DNA from: Planctomycetota bacterium
Lineage (GTDB): Bacteria > Planctomycetota > Planctomycetia > Pirellulales > Pirellulaceae
Length of the DNA: 49,165 nt
Assembly (NCBI GenBank): GCA_029259935.1
Contig: JAJDEH010000103.1
Location: forward strand, 1-49,165
Direction of reading: 5' to 3'
Part shown: one piece after another, positions 1 through 8,261 of the stretch
Layout of the letters: each line of letters starts with the position of its first letter
Position numbering within the stretch: the first letter of the stretch is position 1
The notes under the pieces: generated by a model
Database searches by the model: none
What the model was told of the DNA's origin: nothing
The model's input: the letters and a program-made list of their open reading frames with translations, nothing else
Translations under genes and position numbers: made by a program

Positions 1-201
1 GCCCCATGTGGATGCCTTGAACTGGCTCTTGAGATAGTAGACCAGCGCCTCGGATTCGTAGCCGCTAACCGTGATCGTCATGATCAGCCGGCTGGCAATT
101 TGCAGATAGAAATTGCGTAGGTGCGACCAGAACGTCGCGATGATCGTTCCCAGTGCCGCTCCGCCGGCAAACAGCCATCCCGTTCCGATAGACTCCAACA
201 T
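1..201 (-). CDS. N-terminus of a membrane-anchored protein, possibly a BCS1-like AAA ATPase (partial)
   Basis: Only the first 67 codons are inside the window; the frame is open to the left edge. The peptide has a hydrophobic glycine/alanine segment at residues 6-18 followed by SHLRNFYLQIASRLIMTITV and a conserved-looking stretch with YESEALVYYLKSQF. One N-terminal membrane span followed by a region resembling RRHYMITLEV and then a Y-x-W/L-x-x-L stretch is the layout of the BCS1 N-terminal domain, and bacterial BCS1-type AAA proteins are known. The AAA module that would prove this lies outside the window. I chose ATG at 201 because it places the hydrophobic segment near the N-terminus; the frame stays open upstream of it and I see no clear ribosome binding site. 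It is divergent from the sigma factor gene at 453. The family assignment is tentative. Confidence 0.4.
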   Translation of the reverse strand, partial: MLESIGTGWLFAGGAALGTIIATFWSHLRNFYLQIASRLIMTITVSGYESEALVYYLKSQFKASTWG

Positions 202-452
202 TGCTTTGATCCAAAATACGATTGAGAAAATGGCATTGCCAAGACGACGTTGCCTGGCGCTACCAGTGCCTGGCGTCAATTGCCGCGAGGGATGCACTCT
301 GTGACACGCGAAGGGTATGCAAGGTTCTATCCCATTTTTAAAAAAACGCGGATTACCAACCGGCACGCGATCCAGCCGTCGAATGCCCGCTGCTTCCGAC
401 ACGGGCAAGGCGCAGGCTGTCGTAAACCTCATGGTTAAGTCATAATGGCCTT

Positions 453-1085
453 ATGTGGCCTGAAGCGGACAAAACGCAACAGTTGCTGAACGATGCCAAG
501 GAGGGCAACGCCGACGCAATCAATCTTCTGATGGACCGCCATCGAAACGCCTTGCGGCGAATGGTCCAAATGCGATTGGACCAGCGGATCCAACGACGCA
601 TCGATGTGAGCGATGTCGTGCAAGACGTTTTGATCGAAGCCAATCGGCGACTGGACGACTACCTCAACAATCCCGCCATGACGTTCCACTTGTGGCTGCG
701 GCACATCGCCAAGGATCGGATTATCGACGCGCATCGACGCCACCGGGTTAGCGCCAAGCGAAGTGTCGATCGTGAACAGCCGCTTGTCGCCCCGGCCGGC
801 ATGGATCGCTCAACGATGGAATTGGCCGCGCATGTTTGTGACCGAGAACTAACGCCGTCCACCGCCGCGACCCAAAAGGAATTGGCCCGCCGTGTCGAGC
901 AATCGGTCAGCCAAATGGGTGACCAGGACGCCGAGATCATTATCATGCGGCACTACGAGCAACTCACCAATCAAGAGGTGGCCGAAGCACTGGGCCTGTC
1001 CGAGCCAGCGGCCAGCATGCGTTACCTGCGCGCGGTCCGCCGCCTCAGATCCTTGCTCGATGATGTGACGTCGCAGAACGAATAG
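453..1085 (+). CDS. ECF RNA polymerase sigma factor, planctomycete type
   Basis: A 210-residue sigma-70 family protein. Region 2 spans about residues 18-95: the helix with DVSDVVQDVLIEANRR and the promoter-melting stretch with FHLWLRHIAKDRIIDAHRR. Region 4 spans about 150-205 with a helix-turn-helix containing LTNQEVAEALGLSEPAASMR. The long linker (about 95-145) and the DVVQ/R-L-x-x-Y pattern match the planctomycete-specific ECF group known from Rhodopirellula. Such factors direct RNA polymerase to a small regulon. No anti-sigma gene is adjacent; the left neighbour is divergent and the right neighbour (flotillin) convergent, so its partner is not visible here. The ATG has no strong ribosome binding site, but no better start exists in frame. 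Confidence 0.9.
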   Translation: MWPEADKTQQLLNDAKEGNADAINLLMDRHRNALRRMVQMRLDQRIQRRIDVSDVVQDVLIEANRRLDDYLNNPAMTFHLWLRHIAKDRIIDAHRRHRVSAKRSVDREQPLVAPAGMDRSTMELAAHVCDRELTPSTAATQKELARRVEQSVSQMGDQDAEIIIMRHYEQLTNQEVAEALGLSEPAASMRYLRAVRRLRSLLDDVTSQNE

Positions 1086-1117
1086 TGCGGGCCACTTCTC
1101 TTGGTGCCAAGGAACCG

Positions 1118-2770
1118 CTAAGTCTCACCGATGCTGCCATCAGTGGGGCGTGTTCGGGGTGTCGAGGGAATGGACGGAGCCGTCTCGGAGTTTTTCGAGT
1201 CGCTGACAGCCACATCATCGGGCATCAGCTTAATCAGTGACTCGGGCAGTTCGATCCCGCCAATGTCCTTCATGACCTGCATCATCGGAGGCAGCGTCTT
1301 GGCCATGCCGCTGATGAAGTCGGCGGTGTTGGTGCGGCCATTCTGTCCGCCACCGTTCTCCCAAACGACGATCTTATCGAACTTGATGTTCGAGATCGCC
1401 TTCGACGAGGCTTCGGCCAGATTGTCCAGATGCTCCAGCATCAACATTTGGAAAGCTTCCTTGGCACTGCCGCACGCCGTGACGATCTCCTGCAGACCCT
1501 GTCCCTTCTTAGCCAGAATTTCAAATTGACCGCGAGCTTCCGCGTCCAATCTGGCAAAGATCGCGTCGGCATCGGCCTGGGCGTCGATCCGTTTTCGTTC
1601 GGCTTCCGCTTCCGCTTCGACGATGGTTTTCGCTTTTTCCGCCTTGGCCGGTGCTTCCAAGTGAGCGCGTTGTTCGGCTTCGACCCGATCGGCTTCTGCT
1701 AGGGCGGCTTTGGCCATGGCGTGGTTTTGGACCTCAAGTACGGCCGCTTCAGCTTGGCGTTTCTTACTTTCTCCAAGTTGATACGCTTCCGCTTGGCGGA
1801 CGGCCAGTTCGGCTTTCGACCCCGCGATGCGAGCTTGCGCTTGGTTTTCGCCATCGATCGCTTCAGCATCGGCACTGGACATCGAAATACGCATATCGCG
1901 CTCGCGGTTCTTCACTTCGGCGTCCCGCTCGAAGGCGGCCTCTTGCTCGCCGACCGTTTGTTCTTTTTCGAGTTCGGCGATTCGGACGGCTTGTTCGCGT
2001 TCCGCGTGACGCGTTCCGATGGCTTGTTCTTTTCGAGCGCCCGCGACTTGGACCACTTTGTCACGCTCCGCGCCAGCGACGCGAATTTCACCCATCCGTA
2101 GGTTGTCGGCTACGTCGCCACGCGCTTTTTGCACGGCCTCTGACGCGGCCTTTTGGCCGATAGCGTCAATGTAGCCTGATTCGTCGGTGATGTCGGTGAT
2201 GTTGACGTTGATCAGTTGCAAACCGATCTTGTTCAGTTCGGGCTCGAGCGAGTGTTGAATGTGTTCCAGGAAGGTATCGCGGTCGCGGTTGATTTCCTCG
2301 ATGCCCATCGAAGCCAACACTTGGCGCAATTGCCCAAAAATGATTTCTTCGGCTTGTTTGCGAATCTCTTGAATCGAAAGACCAAGCAAACGAATGGCCG
2401 CTTGCTGCATGACTGCCGGCTTGGTATCAATCGCGACAGTAAAAACACTCGGTACATTCACACGAATGTTTTCGCTCGACAAGGCACCCCGCAGCGGAAC
2501 CTCGATTTGTATCGGTTCGAGACTGAGATATTGATAATCCTGCAATAGCGGAATCACAAAAGCCGCACCGCCATGGATACATCGCGACGACTGGCCCGAA
2601 CTGGTGCGACCATAAATCACCAACACGCGGTTGCTGGGGCAGCGTTTGTATTGCTTGCTGACGAGAAGCACAAACCCGACTAGCATGACCACGCCCAGAA
2701 AGACGGCCACTCCGGTGATCAGCCCGGTACTGTTCTCATCCAAAAAACTCGCCAAAAGGTAACTATTCAT
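1118..2770 (-). CDS. Flotillin-family SPFH membrane protein
   Basis: About 550 residues. An N-terminal membrane span (about residues 16-39) is followed by an SPFH/band-7 domain (about 45-205, starting at NRVLVIYGR and containing VNVNITDITDE-like strands), then a long Ala/Glu-rich coiled coil (about 210-430, many REQAVRIAELEKEQ-type heptads) and a short C-terminal oligomerisation region. This is the flotillin architecture: a scaffold of membrane microdomains. The start at 2770 is preferred over an upstream in-frame codon at 2836 because GGGAG lies 8 nt before it and the upstream 22 residues do not look conserved. The nfeD-like gene ends 69 nt upstream on the same strand; nfeD-flotillin pairs are a known conserved arrangement (yuaF-yuaG in Bacillus). 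Confidence 0.92.
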   Translation of the reverse strand: MNSYLLASFLDENSTGLITGVAVFLGVVMLVGFVLLVSKQYKRCPSNRVLVIYGRTSSGQSSRCIHGGAAFVIPLLQDYQYLSLEPIQIEVPLRGALSSENIRVNVPSVFTVAIDTKPAVMQQAAIRLLGLSIQEIRKQAEEIIFGQLRQVLASMGIEEINRDRDTFLEHIQHSLEPELNKIGLQLINVNITDITDESGYIDAIGQKAASEAVQKARGDVADNLRMGEIRVAGAERDKVVQVAGARKEQAIGTRHAEREQAVRIAELEKEQTVGEQEAAFERDAEVKNRERDMRISMSSADAEAIDGENQAQARIAGSKAELAVRQAEAYQLGESKKRQAEAAVLEVQNHAMAKAALAEADRVEAEQRAHLEAPAKAEKAKTIVEAEAEAERKRIDAQADADAIFARLDAEARGQFEILAKKGQGLQEIVTACGSAKEAFQMLMLEHLDNLAEASSKAISNIKFDKIVVWENGGGQNGRTNTADFISGMAKTLPPMMQVMKDIGGIELPESLIKLMPDDVAVSDSKNSETAPSIPSTPRTRPTDGSIGET

Positions 2771-2839
2771 CAAGGTTGCTCCCACGAAGTTGAATGCTTG
2801 GAGTTGTGATGCGCCGGCAAAACCACCATGGCACACCGC

Positions 2840-3460
2840 CTAGGCATGGGCCGTTTCCATGACTTCCTTGGCGGGAACAACTTCCAAAGTATTAGGGCCA
2901 ACGACACCAGTTACCACCACGGTTGAACCAGTCGGCAATTTCGTTCCCGCAGCGGTCTTGGCTTCATATTCCATCAGTCGATCTTGAACTTTGAGTTGAA
3001 CCTTGCCAGACGACTCGTTGTTCGCCGGAATGGGCACGTAGACGGTGGCCGACTTGCCGATCGTGTTTCGAATGCGGATGGTCCCGTCTTGGCCCAAATT
3101 CTTCAATGTCTGCATGATCCAATGTACGACGAACATAGCGGCCGCACCGCCGGCGATCGACAACACCAATTGCAAAGACAGAGTTAAGTCGGCCGATTCC
3201 GCGATCAATCCGGATAATCCGAAAAACGTGCATGCCGCGACTAATGTGCGAAACGAAATGATGCCGAACATCCAATTCGAATCGTAATGGGTATCGACGA
3301 TATCGTCGGCCACCGACGCATCGAAATCGATATCCACGTCGTCGGGCATATCCATATCCAAGTCAAGTCCGTCGCCACCCAAGCCGATCAGGGTCAAGGC
3401 GAGTTGGAGAAGGAGAATTGCCCCGCCCACCGCCGCACAAATCAAAAAAATGGTAGTCAT
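2840..3460 (-). CDS. NfeD/YuaF-like membrane protein with C-terminal OB-fold domain
   Basis: A 206-residue protein. A first membrane span at about residues 4-27 is followed by a very acidic linker (about 29-56, DLDMDMPDDVDIDFD), then two spans (about 64-83 and 92-113) and a soluble C-terminal domain (about 125-200) with the beta-rich pattern of the NfeD OB-fold, for example GKSATVYVPIP and TVVVTGVVGPNTLEVVP. Such proteins are encoded next to flotillins and help their assembly in the membrane. The start at 3460 is supported by AGGAGG 9 nt upstream; an in-frame codon at 3529 is less likely. It is the first gene of a two-gene unit with the flotillin. The acidic linker could bind cations, which is inference. 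Confidence 0.85.
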   Translation of the reverse strand: MTTIFLICAAVGGAILLLQLALTLIGLGGDGLDLDMDMPDDVDIDFDASVADDIVDTHYDSNWMFGIISFRTLVAACTFFGLSGLIAESADLTLSLQLVLSIAGGAAAMFVVHWIMQTLKNLGQDGTIRIRNTIGKSATVYVPIPANNESSGKVQLKVQDRLMEYEAKTAAGTKLPTGSTVVVTGVVGPNTLEVVPAKEVMETAHA

Positions 3461-3915
3461 TAGGTAGATCCTCCTAAGGCCGAACGACCCGGTTTGTAAC
3501 TGTGCTGGTATTCGTCGGATTCGTCCCAATCTTGGACACTTGGTTTGGCAATCCCACTTAAGGCCGGATTCCGCAACGCTTTCGAGGGGCTACCATTTCT
3601 TACCACGTGCGCAAGGGTGTTGGGTGTCGAGCGAATAACTCATCAGGATTTTCGAGCTTGATGAGATTCACGGTGAGGTGCTCCGCCTGCCAAATTGGCA
3701 AGCATCCGCCGAGACCTTGAAACAAACGCACGCCCCGGCACCAAAGCCGGAAGTGGTTATTAGACAGGGAGATTTGAATCAAGACACTCCGAAAATTCGG
3801 AAATTCCGGAATTTGGCGCGGGAAATGCAACAGGTGTCAGCAACGGATCGCAATTGATTCAAAACGCGGGTCCTCGTAAAAGTCGTTGGAACGAGGGCGG
3901 TGAAGGAAGAAAACT
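3461..3915. other. Divergent intergenic region between nfeD-like and site-2 protease genes
   Basis: This 455-nt stretch separates two divergent genes and should contain both promoters. I found no repeat or RNA structure that I could defend. A 76-codon open frame on the minus strand (3600-3830) has a composition unlike the neighbouring proteins and no ribosome binding site, so I do not call it. The plus-strand gene has GAAGGAAG about 6 nt before its start at 3916. Confidence 0.5.
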
Positions 3916-4866
3916 ATGAATAACAAATGGTCTTGGAAGATCGGACAATACTCCGGCATACCCGTTTATTTACACTGGACGTTTTTCTTCGTCCCGGCGG
4001 TGGTCGCCTTTATGACGCTGAGCAATGGTGACGGATTGACCGGGGCACTCAAGTCGGTCGCCTTTGTGTTGGCGATCTTCGGCTGCGTGGTGCTGCACGA
4101 ATTTGGCCATGCTTTGATGGCTCGTCGGTTCGGAGTTGGCACGCGTGATATTACGCTTTACCCAATTGGCGGCGTCGCCCGGCTGGATCGAATTCCCGAA
4201 CGGCCTTCGCACGAGTTGCTGGTCGCGCTGGCCGGTCCCGCCGTGAATGTCGTGATTGCCCTGGCTTTGTTCGTGGGCATGGTGGTGGCAGGCGGATTGG
4301 GACAACCCATCCTGCAACTGACTGAGGATTCGTTCTTGGTCAAACTGATGGTCGTCAACGTGGCACTGATTGTGTTTAACATGCTGCCCGCCTTTCCCAT
4401 GGACGGCGGCCGCGTGTTGAGATCGATCTTGGCGATGAACATGAATTATGTGCGAGCGACGGACATCGCCGCTCGGATTGGGCAAGTGTGCGCCGTTCTG
4501 TTAGGTATCGTCGGTCTGTTTGTGTTTCCCAACCCAATGTTGATCTTTATCGGAGCCTTCGTTTTCTTCGCGGCTCGTGCGGAAGCGTATCAAGCCCGAA
4601 CTCGCCATGCTCAGAATCCGTTCCAATCTAGCCATGGTCCCACGCCGAGCACGGTGCAGCCCGCGCAATCTTTTCAGTATCAAGCTTTGCGGGCGGAATC
4701 GAGATTAGCGAATGTCGTCGATGCTCTGGTACTCAGCCCGCAACAGTCGTTTCCCGTGATGGAGGGGGCGAGCTTTGTCGGCATGCTTTGGAAAGGCGAC
4801 GTCTTGAAAGCGATGGCCGGCGGCTTAGGGCACTTGCAAGTCGCCGATGTGATGCAGCCCCGTTGA
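3916..4866 (+). CDS. Site-2 protease (peptidase family M50) with a short CBS-like tail
   Basis: A 316-residue intramembrane zinc metalloprotease. The HExxH motif is HEFGH at residues 61-65, and the second metal-ligand motif is NMLPAFPMDGGRVLR with Asp163. Four or more hydrophobic segments surround them (about 19-36, 45-62, 101-125, 143-160, 181-215). This matches the Rip3/SpoIVFB-type site-2 proteases, which cleave membrane-bound regulators such as anti-sigma factors. The C-terminal part (about 255-316) looks like one CBS unit (SFPVMEGASFVGMLWKGDVL) and stops at VADVMQPR, where a second CBS unit would normally start. The ribosome binding site is good. It sits near an ECF sigma factor and flotillin, which fits membrane stress signalling, but no substrate is encoded beside it. 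Confidence 0.9.
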   Translation: MNNKWSWKIGQYSGIPVYLHWTFFFVPAVVAFMTLSNGDGLTGALKSVAFVLAIFGCVVLHEFGHALMARRFGVGTRDITLYPIGGVARLDRIPERPSHELLVALAGPAVNVVIALALFVGMVVAGGLGQPILQLTEDSFLVKLMVVNVALIVFNMLPAFPMDGGRVLRSILAMNMNYVRATDIAARIGQVCAVLLGIVGLFVFPNPMLIFIGAFVFFAARAEAYQARTRHAQNPFQSSHGPTPSTVQPAQSFQYQALRAESRLANVVDALVLSPQQSFPVMEGASFVGMLWKGDVLKAMAGGLGHLQVADVMQPR

Positions 4867-4872
4867 CCGCGA

Positions 4873-7008
4873 CTATTTCGGTTCGTATTCAATTCCCAAT
4901 TGCTGGAAGATAAAGGCCAACACGTCCACCTGTTGCGCGATTCGTTCGCTCAAGGGAGTGCCGCCGCCGTGACCGGCGTCGTCGGTCGTCCTCAGCAAAA
5001 TGGGAGCGTCGCTAGAATTGGCCGCCTGCAAACGGGCGGTCATTTTGCGTGAATGCATCGGATCAACGCGGGGGTCGTTGGCACCCGTTAAGAACATCGT
5101 GGCCGGATACGCCCGGCCGTCGGCCACATTGTGGTAGGGCGAGTAGGCGTGCATCGCTCGGAACTGGCCAGCGTCTTTCACGGTACCAAATTCGGGAATG
5201 TTGAACGCGCCGTTAGGAGATAACTCGACGCGCAGCATGTCGTAAATGCCCACGTGCGAAACAACGGCCTTCATCAGGTCGGGATGCTGCGTCATCACGG
5301 CTCCCATTAACAAGCCGCCGTTGCTGCCACCTTCAATGACCAATTGATCGGAACGGGTGTAGCCCCGCCGAATCAGATGTTCCAGCACGGCGGTAAAATC
5401 GTCGAACACGTTCTGTTTGTTTTCGAGATTTCCCTGGCGATGCCACTGCCGGCCATACTCGCCGCCACCTCTTAGATTGGCCACGACATACAACATTCCC
5501 TGGTCGAGCGCGACGCGGCGGATAGGGCTGAACCGAGGTTCGATGTTGATGCCGTAACCGCCGTATCCAGTCACCAGACAAGGCCGCGGTTCGCTGGCTT
5601 TGGCACTCTTGGGAAGAATAATATTCAGTGGCACTTGTGTGCCATCCTTTGATTTGGCGAACTCGCGGACCACCTGGTAGTCATCAAACCCAATCGAGGA
5701 CTTATCGGCCAAACGACTCTTCGTCGTCGTGCCCTCGTCCGGGTCAAAGGCGTACCAGGCGTTGGCCTCGATAAAGGAACCGTTTTGGAGCAGAATTTGA
5801 TTGTCGCGGTAGGTGGTCAAACCGCCCACGGAACTGACGTCAAGTTGGTCGGGCCCAGGCATTGGTCGTCCATCCAGAGTGAACACTCGCACCTGCGACG
5901 GTCCGCCAAGTTGATAGGTGACGTAGAGGCGGTCCGCCGTCGGCAGCACCGTGGGAGCGGACCAGAAACTGGTCACAATCGTGTCGTCACTTTCCTCGAC
6001 GATCACGTCAGCGTTGGAAACGTCCAGCGAGGAGATCGGCAGACGGAGGATCTTTCCTCGGGGCGCGCCATCGCGGGACACAAGGTACAGATCGTCTCGG
6101 GGGCCGAAAGCAGCTTGCACGTGACCGTCGTCGAACTGGGTGAATTGCCGCCACTGACCATCCGGCGCGCGGACGAAATGCGCGAACTCACCTCCGTCGC
6201 CGTTTTGCACCGTGACCAGCATTCGCTCCGCCGTTTGGTCCGCGGTCACCTTGATTTCCGCAATGCGAGGCAGTTGCTTACCCAGTTCATAGCGGTCATC
6301 CTCGGTGGCAGTGCCCAGGCGATGATAGAACAGTTGTTGAAAGAAATTCATATCCTCGGGCGGACGTTCCGTTCCGCGCGGATAGCGGGTGTAGAACACG
6401 CCCACTTCGCCCGCCGCCCATGCCAAATCGCCTCCCGCCGTGCCGCCGTTCACGCGGGGAATGCTTTCAAAAACCGGCTCGCCCGTCTTGGTATCGTAAA
6501 AGTGAACGTCGCCCGACTCCGTGCCGGCTTTCGATAAGGAAACCGCCACCCATCGTCCGCTCGGTGACGGAACAAACCAATCGATGGAGGTTGTTCCTTC
6601 AGGATCGAGCACATTGGGATCGACCAGGATTTCGTCAAGCGATGCGGTACATATAACCAAAAACGGCTGTTGCTTGGGGGGCTGCCGTTTCATGGCGAAC
6701 AGCCGATTCCCCCGATAGGCGGTGGCCCAGTAGCTTTCCGCCGCGTCACTCATGATCTCGACAACTCGCTCGGTGATCGCGTCCACGTGGGGTAGCCGGT
6801 CGAGCCGGTCGCGGGCGAAACGGTTCTGTGCGTCGCTCCAATTCTTCACCTTGGGGTTCGACCAATCCTCCAGCCAGCGGTAAGACTCGGCCACGTCAAC
6901 GCCGTGATGCGAATCCGTGACGACGATTTTTTCAGTTTCGGGGACTTGCGCGGCGGTCATGGAAACTCCGGCGAGGAAGAATGTCAGGCAGTTCGAAATG
7001 GACTTCAT
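4873..7008 (-). CDS. Secreted prolyl oligopeptidase (peptidase family S9A)
   Basis: A 711-residue serine peptidase that cleaves short peptides after proline. The start at 7008 gives a typical signal peptide (MKSISNCLTFFLAGVSMTAA), so it probably acts in the periplasm; an open frame extends 24 codons further upstream but would bury this signal. The N-terminal HHGVDVAESYRWLED is the family hallmark that opens the beta-propeller, which spans about residues 70-440. The catalytic triad is intact: Ser562 in GGSNGG, Asp645 in NDPRVD, and His680 in AGHGGG, at almost the same spacing as in the mammalian enzyme. It is convergent with the site-2 protease gene with a 6-nt gap, and divergent from the gene at 7222. 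Confidence 0.95.
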   Translation of the reverse strand: MKSISNCLTFFLAGVSMTAAQVPETEKIVVTDSHHGVDVAESYRWLEDWSNPKVKNWSDAQNRFARDRLDRLPHVDAITERVVEIMSDAAESYWATAYRGNRLFAMKRQPPKQQPFLVICTASLDEILVDPNVLDPEGTTSIDWFVPSPSGRWVAVSLSKAGTESGDVHFYDTKTGEPVFESIPRVNGGTAGGDLAWAAGEVGVFYTRYPRGTERPPEDMNFFQQLFYHRLGTATEDDRYELGKQLPRIAEIKVTADQTAERMLVTVQNGDGGEFAHFVRAPDGQWRQFTQFDDGHVQAAFGPRDDLYLVSRDGAPRGKILRLPISSLDVSNADVIVEESDDTIVTSFWSAPTVLPTADRLYVTYQLGGPSQVRVFTLDGRPMPGPDQLDVSSVGGLTTYRDNQILLQNGSFIEANAWYAFDPDEGTTTKSRLADKSSIGFDDYQVVREFAKSKDGTQVPLNIILPKSAKASEPRPCLVTGYGGYGINIEPRFSPIRRVALDQGMLYVVANLRGGGEYGRQWHRQGNLENKQNVFDDFTAVLEHLIRRGYTRSDQLVIEGGSNGGLLMGAVMTQHPDLMKAVVSHVGIYDMLRVELSPNGAFNIPEFGTVKDAGQFRAMHAYSPYHNVADGRAYPATMFLTGANDPRVDPMHSRKMTARLQAANSSDAPILLRTTDDAGHGGGTPLSERIAQQVDVLAFIFQQLGIEYEPK

Positions 7009-7221
7009 GGCGTGGCGTCTAGTGGTTAGGAATCTGGAAATCCTGGGCCCGATTAAACACAGTAGATTCAAATATTCCAATTCAAAAACTCAGATCTTAC
7101 CATGCACCCGCGCATTTACATTGAAATTCAGACATTTTGTCTGTAAACTGGATCGAACCGCCTGCCACGGAGTGTGGAGGCGAAATCGCCGATTGGCCCC
7201 TTGTCAGCGTAGGGCGCGACC

Positions 7222-8163
7222 ATGTTCTCAAATTTGCTCTTTTCAAGGTTCTCAAATTTGCTCTTTTCAAGGTTTTCAAATTCGCTCGTTTCAAGATTAC
7301 TCGCCTGCATCGTGTTGGGGCAAGTCTTGCTGTCGGGCGGAATGGCAGGCGCTCAAGACAAAACCGACACCGGTTCTAGCGAAGAGCAAAAGAAACGCTG
7401 GTTGGCTTTTTATTCCGAAGAAGCGGCCGATTACCGCTTTCTGTTGCAAGGCGGCGACGAGCAAGAATTAAAGTTCATGGCGGAACCGATTTTCACGTTT
7501 ACCAATCCCGTTCGGCGCGGTGAGCAGCACGGGGCCGCTTACGTGTGGACCAAGAGCGGGCGGCCGGAGGTGTTCGGTGCCATCTGGTCGTCGGTGCGGA
7601 TCGAGGATCGGAACCAGCGAAACGTCTGCCACGAGTTTATTTCGTTGTCGGCCCTTCCCGTGATTTCGAAGCACGCGCCGCAAGTTGGTCGTCGCGGCCC
7701 GGTACCCGGTTGGACGGCCGGAGAAGCTGGAATTCGGATGAAACCGATTCCCGACGCGCCGAAGCCGTCCAAGGTGGCAAGTCTCAGACTGACGCAAATG
7801 AGGCGGCTGGCTCGTGAATTCAAGGCCACGATTCGCCCGGATAAGGTTGAGCAACAGGATTCGCTACGACTGCTCGCACAACCCTTGTATCGCTACAGTG
7901 CCGACGACAACGACATTTTGGATGGGGCTATCTTCACATTTGTCATGGGCACCGATCCGGAACTCATCCTGCTGATCGAAGCCGTGAAGGCGGGAGACAA
8001 GTATCAATGGCAGTTCGCCGCGGCACGCTTTACCAACCAACCGATGCAGCTTGACTACAAACGGGCGAAGGTCTGGGAGTGTGACTTTGCAAAACCCTAC
8101 GTCGGCGACCAGCCCTACTTCTTGTACTGGGGCGTCTCGGTTCGCGACAGCATCATGAAGTAG
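7222..8163 (+). CDS. Exported protein of unknown function with octapeptide repeats at its N-terminus
   Basis: A 313-residue protein that I do not recognise. It starts with three near-identical octapeptides (FSNLLFSR, FSNLLFSR, FSNSLVSR) that run directly into a hydrophobic stretch (LLACIVLGQVLLSGGMAGAQ), so the repeat forms the front of an unusual signal peptide with a cleavage site likely near AGAQ. The mature part is mixed alpha/beta with many aromatic residues; the last 50 residues (KYQWQFAAARF, FLYWGVSVRDS) look like a beta-sandwich edge. AGGG lies 7 nt before the ATG. A later start, after the repeats, would still leave a shorter signal peptide. It is divergent from the prolyl oligopeptidase and upstream of dapL. 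Confidence 0.75.
   Translation: MFSNLLFSRFSNLLFSRFSNSLVSRLLACIVLGQVLLSGGMAGAQDKTDTGSSEEQKKRWLAFYSEEAADYRFLLQGGDEQELKFMAEPIFTFTNPVRRGEQHGAAYVWTKSGRPEVFGAIWSSVRIEDRNQRNVCHEFISLSALPVISKHAPQVGRRGPVPGWTAGEAGIRMKPIPDAPKPSKVASLRLTQMRRLAREFKATIRPDKVEQQDSLRLLAQPLYRYSADDNDILDGAIFTFVMGTDPELILLIEAVKAGDKYQWQFAAARFTNQPMQLDYKRAKVWECDFAKPYVGDQPYFLYWGVSVRDSIMK
7225..7296 (+). repeat. Three tandem copies of a 24-bp unit
   Basis: Copies lie at 7225-7248, 7249-7272 and 7273-7296, immediately after the start codon of the exported protein. Copies 1 and 2 are identical; copy 3 differs at a few positions. Each copy is 24 bp, so gain or loss of a copy keeps the reading frame. Confidence 0.9.
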
Positions 8164-8261
8164 CGAACCATCTTTCCCCGCGGTCCACACCTAGTGCAAA
8201 GTCGCCACGGTTGTGATAATTTCAAACGCTGTTTTTGAAATTTGCGACTGCGGAGTGACTC

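Noticed and set aside
3600..3830. 76-codon open frame in the intergenic region
   Set aside because: No ribosome binding site, no recognisable motif, and no coding-like composition.
5785..6537. Open frame of 250 codons on the plus strand
   Set aside because: It is antisense to the beta-propeller part of the prolyl oligopeptidase gene and has no known motif.
4873..7008. Inactive prolyl oligopeptidase
   Set aside because: Ser562, Asp645 and His680 are all present in their family motifs, so there is no reason to call it inactive.
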